Origin: Halomicronema sp. CCY15110
Lineage (GTDB): Bacteria; Cyanobacteriota; Cyanobacteriia; Phormidesmidales; Phormidesmidaceae
DNA length: 64,000 bases
Direction of reading: 5' to 3'
NCBI RefSeq assembly: GCF_016888165.1
Contig: NZ_JACSWC010000158.1
Span: 18,973-82,972 of the forward strand
Shown here: positions 8,818 to 16,174 of the stretch, piece by piece
Position numbering within the stretch: the first letter of the stretch is position 1
How the letters are laid out: every line of letters begins with the position of its first letter
Position numbers and translations under genes: made by a program
Notes under the pieces: generated by a model
What the model was told of the DNA's origin: nothing
Seen by the model: only the letters and a program-made list of their open reading frames with translations
Database searches by the model: none

Positions 8818-9060
8818 CTAAACATCCTGAATGCCCCCCGGCTCTAGCCAGTCAAAGTCAACGGATGCACTCTGCCCACCTCGGTTGGTATTGGCGATCG
8901 CTCTCTGTTCGTAGCCTTTCAAGTAGCGGTGTTAAGCCTTCGTATCGATGCTCGCTTTACGAGCGCTGGCATTATTGACCCTGGCTCCGACTACTAGGCA
9001 GTCAACCAGGCGCAGTAAGATTTCATCGCCAAAGGTCAGCGAACACGCCAGCCATGCCTA
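8818..9060 (-). pseudogene. decayed coding remnant with in-frame stops
   Basis: On the minus strand one frame reads as protein-like sequence across about 240 bp but is broken by stops. After a TAG at 9058-9060 it gives AWLACSLTFGDEILLRLVDC and continues to IDTKA. A TAA (8932-8934) follows, then HRYLKGYEQRAIANTNRGGQ and on to a TAG at 8818-8820. The codon pattern looks genuine (GC-rich third positions, HIP1 inside), which is why I read it as a decayed gene and not noise. I cannot assign a family. The upstream end abuts the MITE-like element at 9088-9207, which may have disrupted it. Confidence 0.35.
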
Positions 9061-9087
9061 AGTTGTCGAGATTGCGGATGATATCAA

Positions 9088-9207
9088 TTTGGTTTTGAAA
9101 TGTCCCATATGCACATTCGGCTAGTGGCAGGGCATCGCCCTGTAAGCTTTATCGCCCGACAAGCTTTAGAGAGTATCAACTTTAGATACGGGACATTTCA
9201 AAACTAA
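9088..9207. mobile_element. MITE-like element, 120 bp with 23 bp terminal inverted repeats
   Basis: The left end TTTGGTTTTGAAATGTCCCAT and the right end (reverse complement TTTAGTTTTGAAATGTCCCGT) match over 23 bp with two differences. The interior is non-coding and contains smaller hairpins (AGGGCATCGCCCT) and a repeated AAGCTTTA. Size, ends and lack of coding capacity fit a miniature inverted-repeat element mobilised by an unlinked transposase. A third copy of the end sequence lies at about 7491. No clear target duplication could be established by eye. Confidence 0.6.
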
Positions 9208-9559
9208 AGAGGTCAATAATCGCGTAGGAATGGGCCTTAAGGCGATTGGGAAGTTCTTGCCTTAGGGCGATCGCTAGGGAAGATGCGCAGAAGTACCTCG
9301 CGAGCATTTATACCTAATCTATCTGTTTCCACTAGGTGCGATCAGTCTCGACTGAGTTTTTTGCGAAGACGGCAACAATTGATAGGCTTCTCAACGTTGC
9401 TTTTCGTTCTGTTACGGGTTGCTCGCTGATGAGCTGAGTAGCTCCAGTTTGCAGCCTCTCTCAGAACCTCCCAGCACGGCTCTTCCCACTGGCTCAATTC
9501 CCCCGCGCGGAGATTAAACATCACCCAGGATGGCCGTGACAAAACTCAATGATCACCTC
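9208..9559. other. intergenic stretch without a supported gene
   Basis: Holds a weak short hairpin followed by six T (about 9341-9362) and short open frames without family resemblance. It separates the MITE-like element from the cobalamin riboswitch; a promoter for the riboswitch transcript is expected in its right part, but I cannot point to a clear -10/-35 pair. Confidence 0.4.
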
Positions 9560-9775
9560 ACTGACAGCGGTGTTATGGTGAAAGGCCATCGGTTTTAGCG
9601 AGGAGCAGTCGCTAAAGGAAACGGGGAAAGTGCAGTGCAAATCTGCCGCTGTCCCGCAGCTGTGAGCCAGTTTGGCATGGTGGATTTTAGATTTGGGTTG
9701 GTAAAAGCCCAAGCGGAAATTCCAACTCAGTCATCCCAAACTGCGCAAGTCAGAATGCCCGCCGATGCGAACAAC
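9560..9775 (+). promoter_or_regulatory. cobalamin (B12) riboswitch aptamer
   Basis: The conserved cobalamin riboswitch core is readable in order: GGGAAAGTGCAGTGCAAATC (9634 onward), then GCTGTCCCGCAGCTGTGAGC (the B12-box-like CCCGC-A-CTGT region), a variable arm, and the closing AAGTCAGAATGCCCGCC (about 9747-9763). Order and spacing fit the family consensus as I remember it. It points downstream toward DUF1636 and cobW, both associated with cobalt/cobalamin metabolism, so B12-repressed expression of those genes is likely. The nearest terminator-like hairpin is at 10168, unusually far from the aptamer; an inserted repeat at 9863-9947 may have stretched the leader. Confidence 0.88.
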
Positions 9776-9862
9776 CTGTTGTGTATTCGTCTGCGAGGTA
9801 CGGATGGATTTACGTGTTCAGTCCTTGAGCTTATTCAAGGCCAGTTTTGGCTTAGGGAGCTG

Positions 9863-9947
9863 CTTAAAAATAACGTCCCCGATCGTAGGGGGTAGGCATT
9901 GCCTAACCCCGACAGAAAGCGTCGTAATGTTGGGGATGTTATTTAAG
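9863..9947. repeat. 85 bp nested inverted repeat in the riboswitch leader
   Basis: The outer arms CTTAAAAATAACGTCCCC (9863-9880) and GGGGATGTTATTTAAG (9932-9947) are near-complementary. They enclose an inner hairpin GGGGTAGGCA/TTGCCTAACCCC (9888-9910). The nested structure resembles small cyanobacterial hairpin repeats. It sits between the aptamer and the first gene and would be transcribed with the leader. Confidence 0.6.
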
Positions 9948-10167
9948 TGCGATGCCCTTACAGCAATTTGGGGCGACCAGGATAGGGAGCGCGATCGCCC
10001 CATCCAGCTTTCTCCTCGCGGCAACGCCTGTCATTCAGCGTTTGCCCCTGTGCTGGTCGACTAGCATCTCAAATCGGCATCCTCTAGCCCCCCTTAACTG
10101 AGTTGTGGCTAGGGAGACTAACAGGAATGCGAGCGATTAGCGATCGCTGTCTATGAATGCCAACTTA

Positions 10168-10202
10168 GCACCTTGGGATAACTCAGGTGCGGCTGCTTTT
10201 TT
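10168..10202 (+). terminator. intrinsic terminator in the leader, possible riboswitch expression platform
   Basis: GCACCT (10168-10173) pairs with AGGTGC (10185-10190), followed by GGCTGC and six T, with a second T run at 10209-10214. It ends about 24 bases before the DUF1636 ATG. Its position just before the first gene makes it a candidate for riboswitch-controlled termination, though about 400 bases separate it from the aptamer. Confidence 0.6.
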
Positions 10203-10225
10203 GCCCCCTTTTTTGACGGTAAGTC

Positions 10226-10606
10226 ATGTCTGAAACAACTTTGATGGTGTGCGCATTGTGTCGTTTTTCCGCACAAGAGCGCAGCCGCAATGGCGTGTCC
10301 GGTGGTCAGTACCTAATCGACCAACTGCGTCAAGAACTCGCCTCGCGATCGCTGCAAGATGTGGTCAACCTGCAGCCGCTGCGCTGTATGGCTGGCTGCC
10401 ACCAACCCTGCAACGTCTCCGTGGCGGCACCGGGCAAGCTGACGTTTATTCTCAGCAGTGTGGACCCGGCTACGGCGGCTGCCCAAGTCTCAGACTTTTG
10501 TCAGCAATACACCGCTATCCCCGATGGTCGGGTGCCCTATGGCGATCGCGCCACCGCCATCCGCCGCGCCACCGCCTTTGTCCTGCCGCCACTCCCCACT
10601 CCCTAG
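10226..10606 (+). CDS. DUF1636 metal-binding protein (2Fe-2S ferredoxin-like)
   Basis: Small protein of the DUF1636 family, found in cobalt/cobalamin gene neighbourhoods. The cysteine pattern is visible: CALC near the N-terminus (C9, C12) and CMAGCHQPC (C54, C58, C62), the thioredoxin-like 2Fe-2S arrangement, in a 126-residue protein with an otherwise alpha/beta look. The cofactor (Fe-S or Co/Zn) is not demonstrated. It follows a cobalamin riboswitch and a terminator-like hairpin and precedes cobW by about 215 bp, suggesting joint control. The family's biochemical role is not established to my knowledge, so I give none. Confidence 0.85.
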   Translation: MSETTLMVCALCRFSAQERSRNGVSGGQYLIDQLRQELASRSLQDVVNLQPLRCMAGCHQPCNVSVAAPGKLTFILSSVDPATAAAQVSDFCQQYTAIPDGRVPYGDRATAIRRATAFVLPPLPTP

Positions 10607-10658
10607 CCCCGTTCCTTCGCGCTACTTAGGGATGCGCGGGCAATTAAAGTACTGACTC

Positions 10659-10764
10659 CAGCCACCCAGCACCCCACCCCCAATACCCAACACCCAGCAC
10701 CCAATACCCAACACCCAATACCCAGCCACCCAACACCCAACACCCAATACCCAATACCCAAACA
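10659..10764. repeat. heptanucleotide tandem repeat (STRR-like)
   Basis: About fifteen degenerate 7 bp units of the forms ACCCAAT, ACCCAAC and ACCCAGC run through this stretch between DUF1636 and cobW. They resemble the short tandemly repeated repetitive (STRR) heptamers described in cyanobacteria. The open frame on the opposite strand (a GYWVLG-type periodic peptide) is a by-product of the repeat and I do not call it a gene. Confidence 0.8.
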
Positions 10765-10821
10765 CTGCCATTACCGGGCTGTTATTTTCCCGCCGATCCC
10801 TTCCCATCACCCCTCAACCCC

Positions 10822-11874
10822 ATGCATAAAATTCCCGTTACCGTCGTCACTGGCTTCCTGGGTTCCGGCAAAACCACGTTGGTGCGCCATCTGCTGCAAA
10901 ACAATCAGGGCCGTCGCATTGCCGTACTCGTAAACGAGTTTGGCGAGGTGGGCATTGATGGCGACATTTTGCGATCGTGCCAGGTCTGTGACGACGAAGA
11001 CACGACAGCGAATGCCGCCAATGCCAATATCTTGGAACTCGCTAATGGCTGTCTCTGCTGCACCGTGCAGGAAGAGTTTTTGCCCACCATGCAGGAATTG
11101 TTGAAGCGGCGACAAGAGATTGACGCGATCGTCATCGAAACCTCTGGTCTGGCCTTACCCAAGCCGCTGGTGCAGGCTTTTCGCTGGCCGGAAATTCGTA
11201 CTGGAGCCACCGTCGATGGCGTGGTGACTGTGGTGGATGGCGAGGCTCTGGCTAAGGGCCAAATTGTCGGCGATCTGGCAGCGTTGACCGCCCAACGCCA
11301 AGCCGATGACAGCCTGGAGCACGAAACCCCGATTGAAGAACTGTTTGAAGATCAGCTGGCCTGTGCGGATATGGTGCTGCTGACCAAAACGGACTTGATG
11401 GGCGAGGCGGAGCGCGATCGCGTCCAAACCTGGCTGCAATCCCAAGCGCCGAGCGGCATTAAAGTCGTCCCCTGTCACCAGGGCGAAATTCATCCCGAGG
11501 TGCTGCTGGGCTTCAACGCCGCCGTGGAAGATCACCTCGACCATCGCCCCAGCCACCACGACCACGAGGAGGAACACGACCACGACGATGACATCAACTC
11601 CATTTGCGTGGAACTCAACCAAGCGATCGACCCCAAAACGTTGGTGAAACGCTTGCAAGCCCTCGTCCAGCAACAAGAAATTTACCGCATTAAAGGATTC
11701 GTCGCCGTGCCCAACAAAGCGATGCGCCTGGTACTGCAAGGCGTGGGGCAGCGGTTTGACCATTTTTATGATCGCCCCTGGCAGCCTGCGGAACGCCGCC
11801 AAACCCGCCTTGTCTTTATTGGTCAAAACTTAGAGAAAGAGCAAATCGTTCAGGCGTTACAGTTCTGTTTGTGA
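10822..11874 (+). CDS. cobW: CobW-type metal-chaperone GTPase (COG0523)
   Basis: G3E-family P-loop GTPase that delivers a metal, probably Co(II), to a client. Walker A is TGFLGSGKTT (residues 10-19), followed by the NEFGEVGIDG switch region, the metal-site motif GCLCC (76-80), and guanine-specificity TKTD (about 190). A His/Asp/Glu-rich metal-binding loop lies at about residues 240-256 (HHDHEEEHDHDDD), followed by the CobW C-terminal domain. The 350-residue length matches CobW rather than the shorter YjiA type. The upstream cobalamin riboswitch and DUF1636 gene support a cobalt/B12 role over zinc. Start: the ATG directly precedes the conserved N-terminal strand KIPVTVVTGF. Confidence 0.92.
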   Translation: MHKIPVTVVTGFLGSGKTTLVRHLLQNNQGRRIAVLVNEFGEVGIDGDILRSCQVCDDEDTTANAANANILELANGCLCCTVQEEFLPTMQELLKRRQEIDAIVIETSGLALPKPLVQAFRWPEIRTGATVDGVVTVVDGEALAKGQIVGDLAALTAQRQADDSLEHETPIEELFEDQLACADMVLLTKTDLMGEAERDRVQTWLQSQAPSGIKVVPCHQGEIHPEVLLGFNAAVEDHLDHRPSHHDHEEEHDHDDDINSICVELNQAIDPKTLVKRLQALVQQQEIYRIKGFVAVPNKAMRLVLQGVGQRFDHFYDRPWQPAERRQTRLVFIGQNLEKEQIVQALQFCL

Positions 11875-11931
11875 CATTGATATATCCGATACATGTTGTT
11901 GTCTTACCTGTGAATTAGTATTCGATGTGTA

Positions 11932-12507
11932 GTGAGCCTAGAAACGTTGAATTGCTTCACAGAGAATTTCATCATGCAGAGCGCAAGACATAACTCAGGC
12001 AGAATCCAGCCAATTCTGATAAGCGAGATTGCCCGAAGCGACTCTCTGATAGAGCGACATGGTCAACGAAGCAACATATTTTTATCAATTGAATATGAAT
12101 CTTTTTGCAACTGTAGTGGTGTGACAGTCGGCGTTTGGCCATTCCGAAAGAAATCGAATGTAACTTTCAACTTATCCAGTGCCATACTTCACTACTCCTT
12201 AACTAATGGCAAGGTCTATCATTATGTTCAGGAGAAGAAAAATCCTGGCTTTAAAATATGTGAGAATGGCAACTTTTCTGGTTACACTACAAGCAACGAT
12301 CTCAGAGATGAATTACTTGAGTTTTCTTTTTATCCAAAAGGAGCGTCAGCTCATGGAATCCACAAAAATAAGCAAACTTATGTCGAACCGAAATCTGGAG
12401 ACATAACCTTAAACTTTCAGGAAATTGATCCGGAATTAATATCTAGAAGAGGGAGTAACATAATACCATACTTCATCATGCTATGGAGAAATCATGCCAA
12501 ATGCTGA
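11932..12507 (+). CDS. hypothetical protein, first gene of an AT-rich pair
   Basis: I do not recognise the family. The 191-residue frame starts at a GTG; the ATG at 11974 (MQSARHNSGR) is an equally good start. No signal peptide or membrane helix is seen; the sequence looks like a mixed beta-rich soluble protein with a charged, Lys/Asn-rich middle. The DNA is clearly more AT-rich than the flanking genes and I see no HIP1 octamers. Its 3' end overlaps the next gene by 14 bases, indicating translational coupling and a functional pair. Foreign origin is inferred from composition. Confidence 0.65.
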   Translation: MSLETLNCFTENFIMQSARHNSGRIQPILISEIARSDSLIERHGQRSNIFLSIEYESFCNCSGVTVGVWPFRKKSNVTFNLSSAILHYSLTNGKVYHYVQEKKNPGFKICENGNFSGYTTSNDLRDELLEFSFYPKGASAHGIHKNKQTYVEPKSGDITLNFQEIDPELISRRGSNIIPYFIMLWRNHAKC

Positions 12508-13513
12508 TCATGGGAATTTGTCAGTAGAGATTCCTGTTGATTTAAGGATTTCTAATATAAGAGCTCCACACGAAAATAGCCTCACGCAAGCAGCGAAGAA
12601 ATTCTCTCATTTGCTGTCTGTTACTTTCTTCCTTTTTTTATGTTTCATTTCTTATCAAATTCTTGGAAGAATAGATCTCCCAATATTAGATGATCCATTA
12701 CTTCAATTTATTGGATTTGCGGCAATTTCGACTTTCGCTGTGAATTTCTTCCTTTTCTTATTGAATAGATTTGAGAAAATTGTCGAAAAAGTTTTTCTTG
12801 GGGGGTTGAAGGCTGAGCTCTCTGATAAAGTTCTCCATGACTCAGAAAATATACAAATAGATTTTGTTCGCGGTAGAAATCCTAAATATATAAACCTTGT
12901 CTGCTTTTGCTTTCATCGAGGCTCTGGAAATCAGAGCAGCATCAAACTTGAAGCGCTTCTTTACCATGTTACCTCAGGCAAGATTGACGCTCTCAAAAAA
13001 GTAGATATACAACAAAAATACGAATCAGAATTAGTTGAAATTGACTGCTCTATGATTGATTGTCAGTTAGATTTCCCTTGGAAGTCTCCCTCTTTATTTC
13101 CTGAGGATTTGAAGATAAAATTTATAAATTCCCACTTTGAAAATGATTTCCCTCAGGGAATGAGTGGGCTCTCTTTTAAAGAAGAAGATTCAGTGTCATG
13201 TTTTGATGGAAAAGTGTTGCTTGATAGAGGAACTTGCACATTTTCTGGGACAAGCCTAAACAAAATTGCACAAGCCATTGAACAGCAACGAAAAGACGAT
13301 CTTGCACGCCTCACTAATGAGGGAGGCTGGCTGGCGAGACATCTCTCAGATGTCTTGCCAGCGGATCTTAATCATGATGCAGTCCGCGAACATTTGGGTG
13401 ACAGTTCAAACTATCCACCTGGCCAACTAACTGTAGACCAGGTTCAAGATGCTTTGCGACAATTTCTTGATAATAATGGAATGAACATTGAGGGAATGAA
13501 CATTGAGACGTAG
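12494..13513 (+). CDS. hypothetical two-TM membrane protein, second gene of the AT-rich pair
   Basis: Unrecognised 339-residue protein. A short cytoplasmic N-terminus is followed by two hydrophobic helices (about residues 40-60 and 70-92), a basic/acidic juxtamembrane segment, and a soluble C-terminal part of about 240 residues. The last 70 residues look helical and acidic (LTVDQVQDALRQFLDNNG) and end in a doubled GMNIE caused by a 15 bp tandem repeat. The ATG overlaps the upstream gene. Composition is AT-rich for most of its length but closer to the chromosome near the 3' end. A two-TM anchor with a cytosolic domain is a common layout for toxin or defence effectors, but no motif here proves that. 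Confidence 0.7.
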   Translation: MPNADHGNLSVEIPVDLRISNIRAPHENSLTQAAKKFSHLLSVTFFLFLCFISYQILGRIDLPILDDPLLQFIGFAAISTFAVNFFLFLLNRFEKIVEKVFLGGLKAELSDKVLHDSENIQIDFVRGRNPKYINLVCFCFHRGSGNQSSIKLEALLYHVTSGKIDALKKVDIQQKYESELVEIDCSMIDCQLDFPWKSPSLFPEDLKIKFINSHFENDFPQGMSGLSFKEEDSVSCFDGKVLLDRGTCTFSGTSLNKIAQAIEQQRKDDLARLTNEGGWLARHLSDVLPADLNHDAVREHLGDSSNYPPGQLTVDQVQDALRQFLDNNGMNIEGMNIET

Positions 13514-13575
13514 GTGAACCTTGATTATTTTTCAGATTAACAGGTTGGTTTAGTAGAACATCGGTATCCTTAAAA

Positions 13576-14172
13576 ATGAGGGGAACTGATGGAGTCATGC
13601 TGACTAATCCGCCCATTCGTCGCAGTGTGATGCTGCTGTGCTTCGGCGCAGCCGGATTGTTGCTGGCGGCCGAGTGGCATATTCTGCGATCGCAACCCGA
13701 CCCCGTGGCGATCCCCATCCGTCCTACCCGAGTCAGTCAACTCGCCACCCTGCTGCGCTCTCCCCTACCTAACATGGTGCGAGAGGCCCGTCTCGTCATT
13801 CGCCTCGCCCCCAAAAAGCTGGAATATTACGAAGGCGACACCCTAATCAAGCAGTACGACATTGCTGTGGGCCAAGCCGATTGGGAAACCCCCGTGGGAC
13901 ATTTCTCCGTCCTCGACCTGCGGGAAAACCCGCTCTGGAAGCATCCCATTACGGGCGAAGCCATTCCCACTGGCCCGAATAATCCCCTGGGCTCGCGGTG
14001 GGTGGGGTTTGCCTACGACGACGAATATCACATCGGCATTCATGGCACCAATCAAGAGGAACTGGTGGGGCAGGCCGTCTCTCACGGCTGCGTGCGCATG
14101 CGCGATGGCGAAATTCAAGAGCTATTTCAAAAGCTCGCGATCGGCACACCGATTACGGTGAGTCCAGATTGA
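13576..14172 (+). CDS. L,D-transpeptidase (YkuD domain)
   Basis: Cell-wall enzyme forming or editing 3-3 peptide cross-links, or anchoring partners to peptidoglycan. After an N-terminal signal anchor (about residues 15-38) and a short linker, the YkuD domain starts at LVIRLAPKKLEYYEG. The catalytic motif is HGCVRM with upstream IGIHG, giving the Cys/His pair (Cys at about residue 172). Length (198 aa) is typical of single-domain cyanobacterial enzymes without a LysM. Start is uncertain: ATG at 13576 gives the longest form, ATG at 13597 (MLTNPP) is plausible. It follows the AT-rich island directly and returns to host base composition. Confidence 0.9.
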   Translation: MRGTDGVMLTNPPIRRSVMLLCFGAAGLLLAAEWHILRSQPDPVAIPIRPTRVSQLATLLRSPLPNMVREARLVIRLAPKKLEYYEGDTLIKQYDIAVGQADWETPVGHFSVLDLRENPLWKHPITGEAIPTGPNNPLGSRWVGFAYDDEYHIGIHGTNQEELVGQAVSHGCVRMRDGEIQELFQKLAIGTPITVSPD

Positions 14173-14344
14173 GCCGCCGACCCTGATTTTTTACATGGTC
14201 AGGACTCTCGACACCGCCCTCATGCCCGCCCCGGCGGCTGAGCCCCCCTGCACCCCGCCCCGAAATTACCTAAGCTGAATATGCCGATAGGCAAACCACC
14301 GGATGACGGCTAGCGATTGTGATGGACTGCTGAGAGGAAAAGCC

Positions 14345-14935
14345 ATGAAATATTTCGAGAAACCAGGCCCTGAGATGCGCGATCGCGTCCCCCCTGGACA
14401 GCATTTAGCCAAAGGCTTTCCCGTATTGACCTATGGTGATACCCCACAAGTTCCGCGCGCTGACTGGCAGCTGAAAACCTGGGGCTTGGCAGAGGCCAAA
14501 AGCTACAACTGGGATGACATGCTAGCGCTGCCCCAGCAAGACTTCACCGCTGATTTTCATTGCGTCACCACCTGGTCAAAGCTCGATGTGAAATGGACGG
14601 GCATTGCCGTGCCGGACTTTCTCGCCACGCTCAAGGTCGAACCGACTGCCACCCATGTATTGCTGCACTGCTTCGGCGACTACACCACTAACCTCACCCT
14701 TGAGGACTTTAATCGCCCCGAAAATTTCTTTGCGCACACCCTGTATGGCGAACCGCTACCCGCTGACCACGGCGGGCCGATGCGCCTCGTCGTCCCCCAT
14801 CTTTACGCCTGGAAGAGTGCCAAGTGGATCAACGGTATTGAGTTTTTGCCCCAAGAGAGCCTGGGCTTTTGGGAGCGTAACGGCTACCACCCTCGGGGTG
14901 AACCCTTCGCCGCAGAGCGCTACGCTGGACGCTAA
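14345..14935 (+). CDS. molybdopterin-dependent oxidoreductase (sulfite-oxidase fold)
   Basis: Stand-alone molybdenum-cofactor domain of the sulfite oxidase/YedY superfamily, 196 residues. The Mo-ligating cysteine is in FHCVTTWS (C73), followed by the cofactor-pocket regions HCFGDYTTNLTLEDF and HGGPMRLVVPHLYAWKSAKW. There is no signal peptide and no haem or dimerisation domain, so this is probably cytoplasmic. The ATG at 14345 is preferred over the ATG at 14303 because GAGAGGA lies eight bases upstream and conservation begins just inside. Physiological substrate unknown. It is followed by a strong bidirectional terminator shared with dps. Confidence 0.88.
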   Translation: MKYFEKPGPEMRDRVPPGQHLAKGFPVLTYGDTPQVPRADWQLKTWGLAEAKSYNWDDMLALPQQDFTADFHCVTTWSKLDVKWTGIAVPDFLATLKVEPTATHVLLHCFGDYTTNLTLEDFNRPENFFAHTLYGEPLPADHGGPMRLVVPHLYAWKSAKWINGIEFLPQESLGFWERNGYHPRGEPFAAERYAGR

Positions 14936-14969
14936 TCAATTCGTTGACAAACAAAACAGACCGTAAACT

Positions 14970-15013
14970 GTTGCCCCCACTCTCTCAACCGTAGTTGAAA
15001 GAGTGGGGGCAAC
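14970..15013. terminator. bidirectional hairpin terminator between convergent genes
   Basis: GTTGCCCCCACTCTCTCAAC (14970-14989) and its 19/20 complement (14994-15013) form a 20 bp stem with a 4-base loop. It lies 34 bp after the molybdoenzyme stop and 47 bp after the convergent dps stop. T runs are weak on both sides, so efficiency is inferred from stem strength. Confidence 0.75.
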
Positions 15014-15060
15014 TAATAATTCCGCGACTTGATAAAGCTGCCTGGAATTCTCCGAAGGAA

Positions 15061-15573
15061 TTATTCGCTGATCAGGTGTGCTTCAAGGAACCAGAGACGT
15101 TTGTCAATGGTGCGAGAGACTTCGGTATAAAGGTCAGCGGTATCCGCATCACCCAATTCGTCCGTCGCGTCGATCGCTTCCCGCACATGCTTGGCGTAGG
15201 CCGCATAGCGATCGGCCAAGGCGGTGACATGATCCATCCCATTGACTGCATTGATGGGATATTCGGGCAAAATCGACTGCTCAGCCGCCATTCTAGCGGT
15301 GCCTAGCGCCGTGCCACCAAGGGCCGTCACTCGTTCTGCCACCATATCGACATACTCTTCCAGCTCACCCGCCATTTCATCAAAGAGTTCATGTAGCTGG
15401 TAAAAGTCTTTGCCCTTGACATTCCAGTGAGCTTGCTTCGTCTGCGTCTTGAGGTCAAGCGTCGCCGCCAAGCTTTGGTTCAAAATAGCCGTCACTTGTT
15501 CGCGCACTGACGCCGATAAGTCGTTGCGCGTCGGATAAAACCGGGCAGTGGGTTTAGCGGAGGTTGCAACCAT
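15061..15573 (-). CDS. dps: Dps family ferritin-like DNA-protection protein
   Basis: Forms a dodecameric shell that oxidises iron with H2O2 and protects DNA in stress. The ferroxidase residues line up with the E. coli Dps set: H49 in AHWNVKG, H61 and D65 in HELFDE, D76 and E80 in VDMVAERV. The product is 170 residues with a short polar N-terminus. A perfect AAGGAG lies about nine bases upstream of the ATG. It is monocistronic, convergent with the molybdoenzyme gene across a shared terminator. Regulation by oxidative or iron stress is known for the family; no operator was identified here. Confidence 0.93.
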   Translation of the reverse strand: MVATSAKPTARFYPTRNDLSASVREQVTAILNQSLAATLDLKTQTKQAHWNVKGKDFYQLHELFDEMAGELEEYVDMVAERVTALGGTALGTARMAAEQSILPEYPINAVNGMDHVTALADRYAAYAKHVREAIDATDELGDADTADLYTEVSRTIDKRLWFLEAHLISE

Positions 15574-16174
15574 GAGAATTTCTCCTTAATCAATTCCTGA
15601 GCGGACTTTAGTAAAGCAAGTATAAACGCCTCACTTTTCAGACATCCTTTGCTAAATCATACTCGTTATGACTTCGTCTTGCAACGATAGTTTCTCACTT
15701 TTTCCCTAATGGGTCAGCGTGGGTTGGGGCCATCGCCCACAACCGAGCAAGCGCCAAGGTTGCGTTGGGCGGCCAGGACGCTCCCCCACTGTACTTATGC
15801 AAAGTGGCCGAGGGACTAACGGGTACATCATCGAGATTGCCTTGAGCCTGACGCTGAAGGCGCGATCGGACTGGTTAACTTCAGTGGTAACGGGGTGGGT
15901 CGGTTCCACGGACATGCGAATTTCTGTTGCTCACCCGGCGGCCTTTGGGAGTAGCCCAAGGGTAGATTCACTTTATTGCCAGCAGCCAATACCTAGACAA
16001 AAGCATTGAGCGATCGCTGCTGGTAGCCTGAACGACACCTCAGTGTCTTGCGTGATTAAGATTACTAATTCTTTGGGAAAGCATTTATAAGTTTCTTGAG
16101 TCCAGATCCATTGATCCCTACAATTAATAGAATCCATTAATAAGCAAAAATACGCAGTTTAGTTAGGAGGAACT
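15574..16174. other. 600 bp divergent intergenic region (dps / phosphoribulokinase-like)
   Basis: Contains the promoters of the two divergent genes. The open frames at about 15706-16009 on both strands have no family resemblance or ribosome-binding site and I do not call them. An AT-rich segment (16060-16150) directly upstream of the kinase gene is the likely promoter region, followed by AGGAGG five bases before its ATG. Confidence 0.4.

Noticed and set aside
9342..9542. 66-codon minus-strand frame before the riboswitch
   Set aside because: No family, no ribosome-binding site and atypical composition.
10622..10810. Repetitive 62-codon minus-strand frame with GYWVLG-type periodicity
   Set aside because: Produced by the heptamer tandem repeat itself and without coding signals.
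15706..16009. Open frames on both strands between dps and the PRK-like gene
   Set aside because: Low-complexity, no family resemblance and no start signals; consistent with chance openness in GC-rich DNA.
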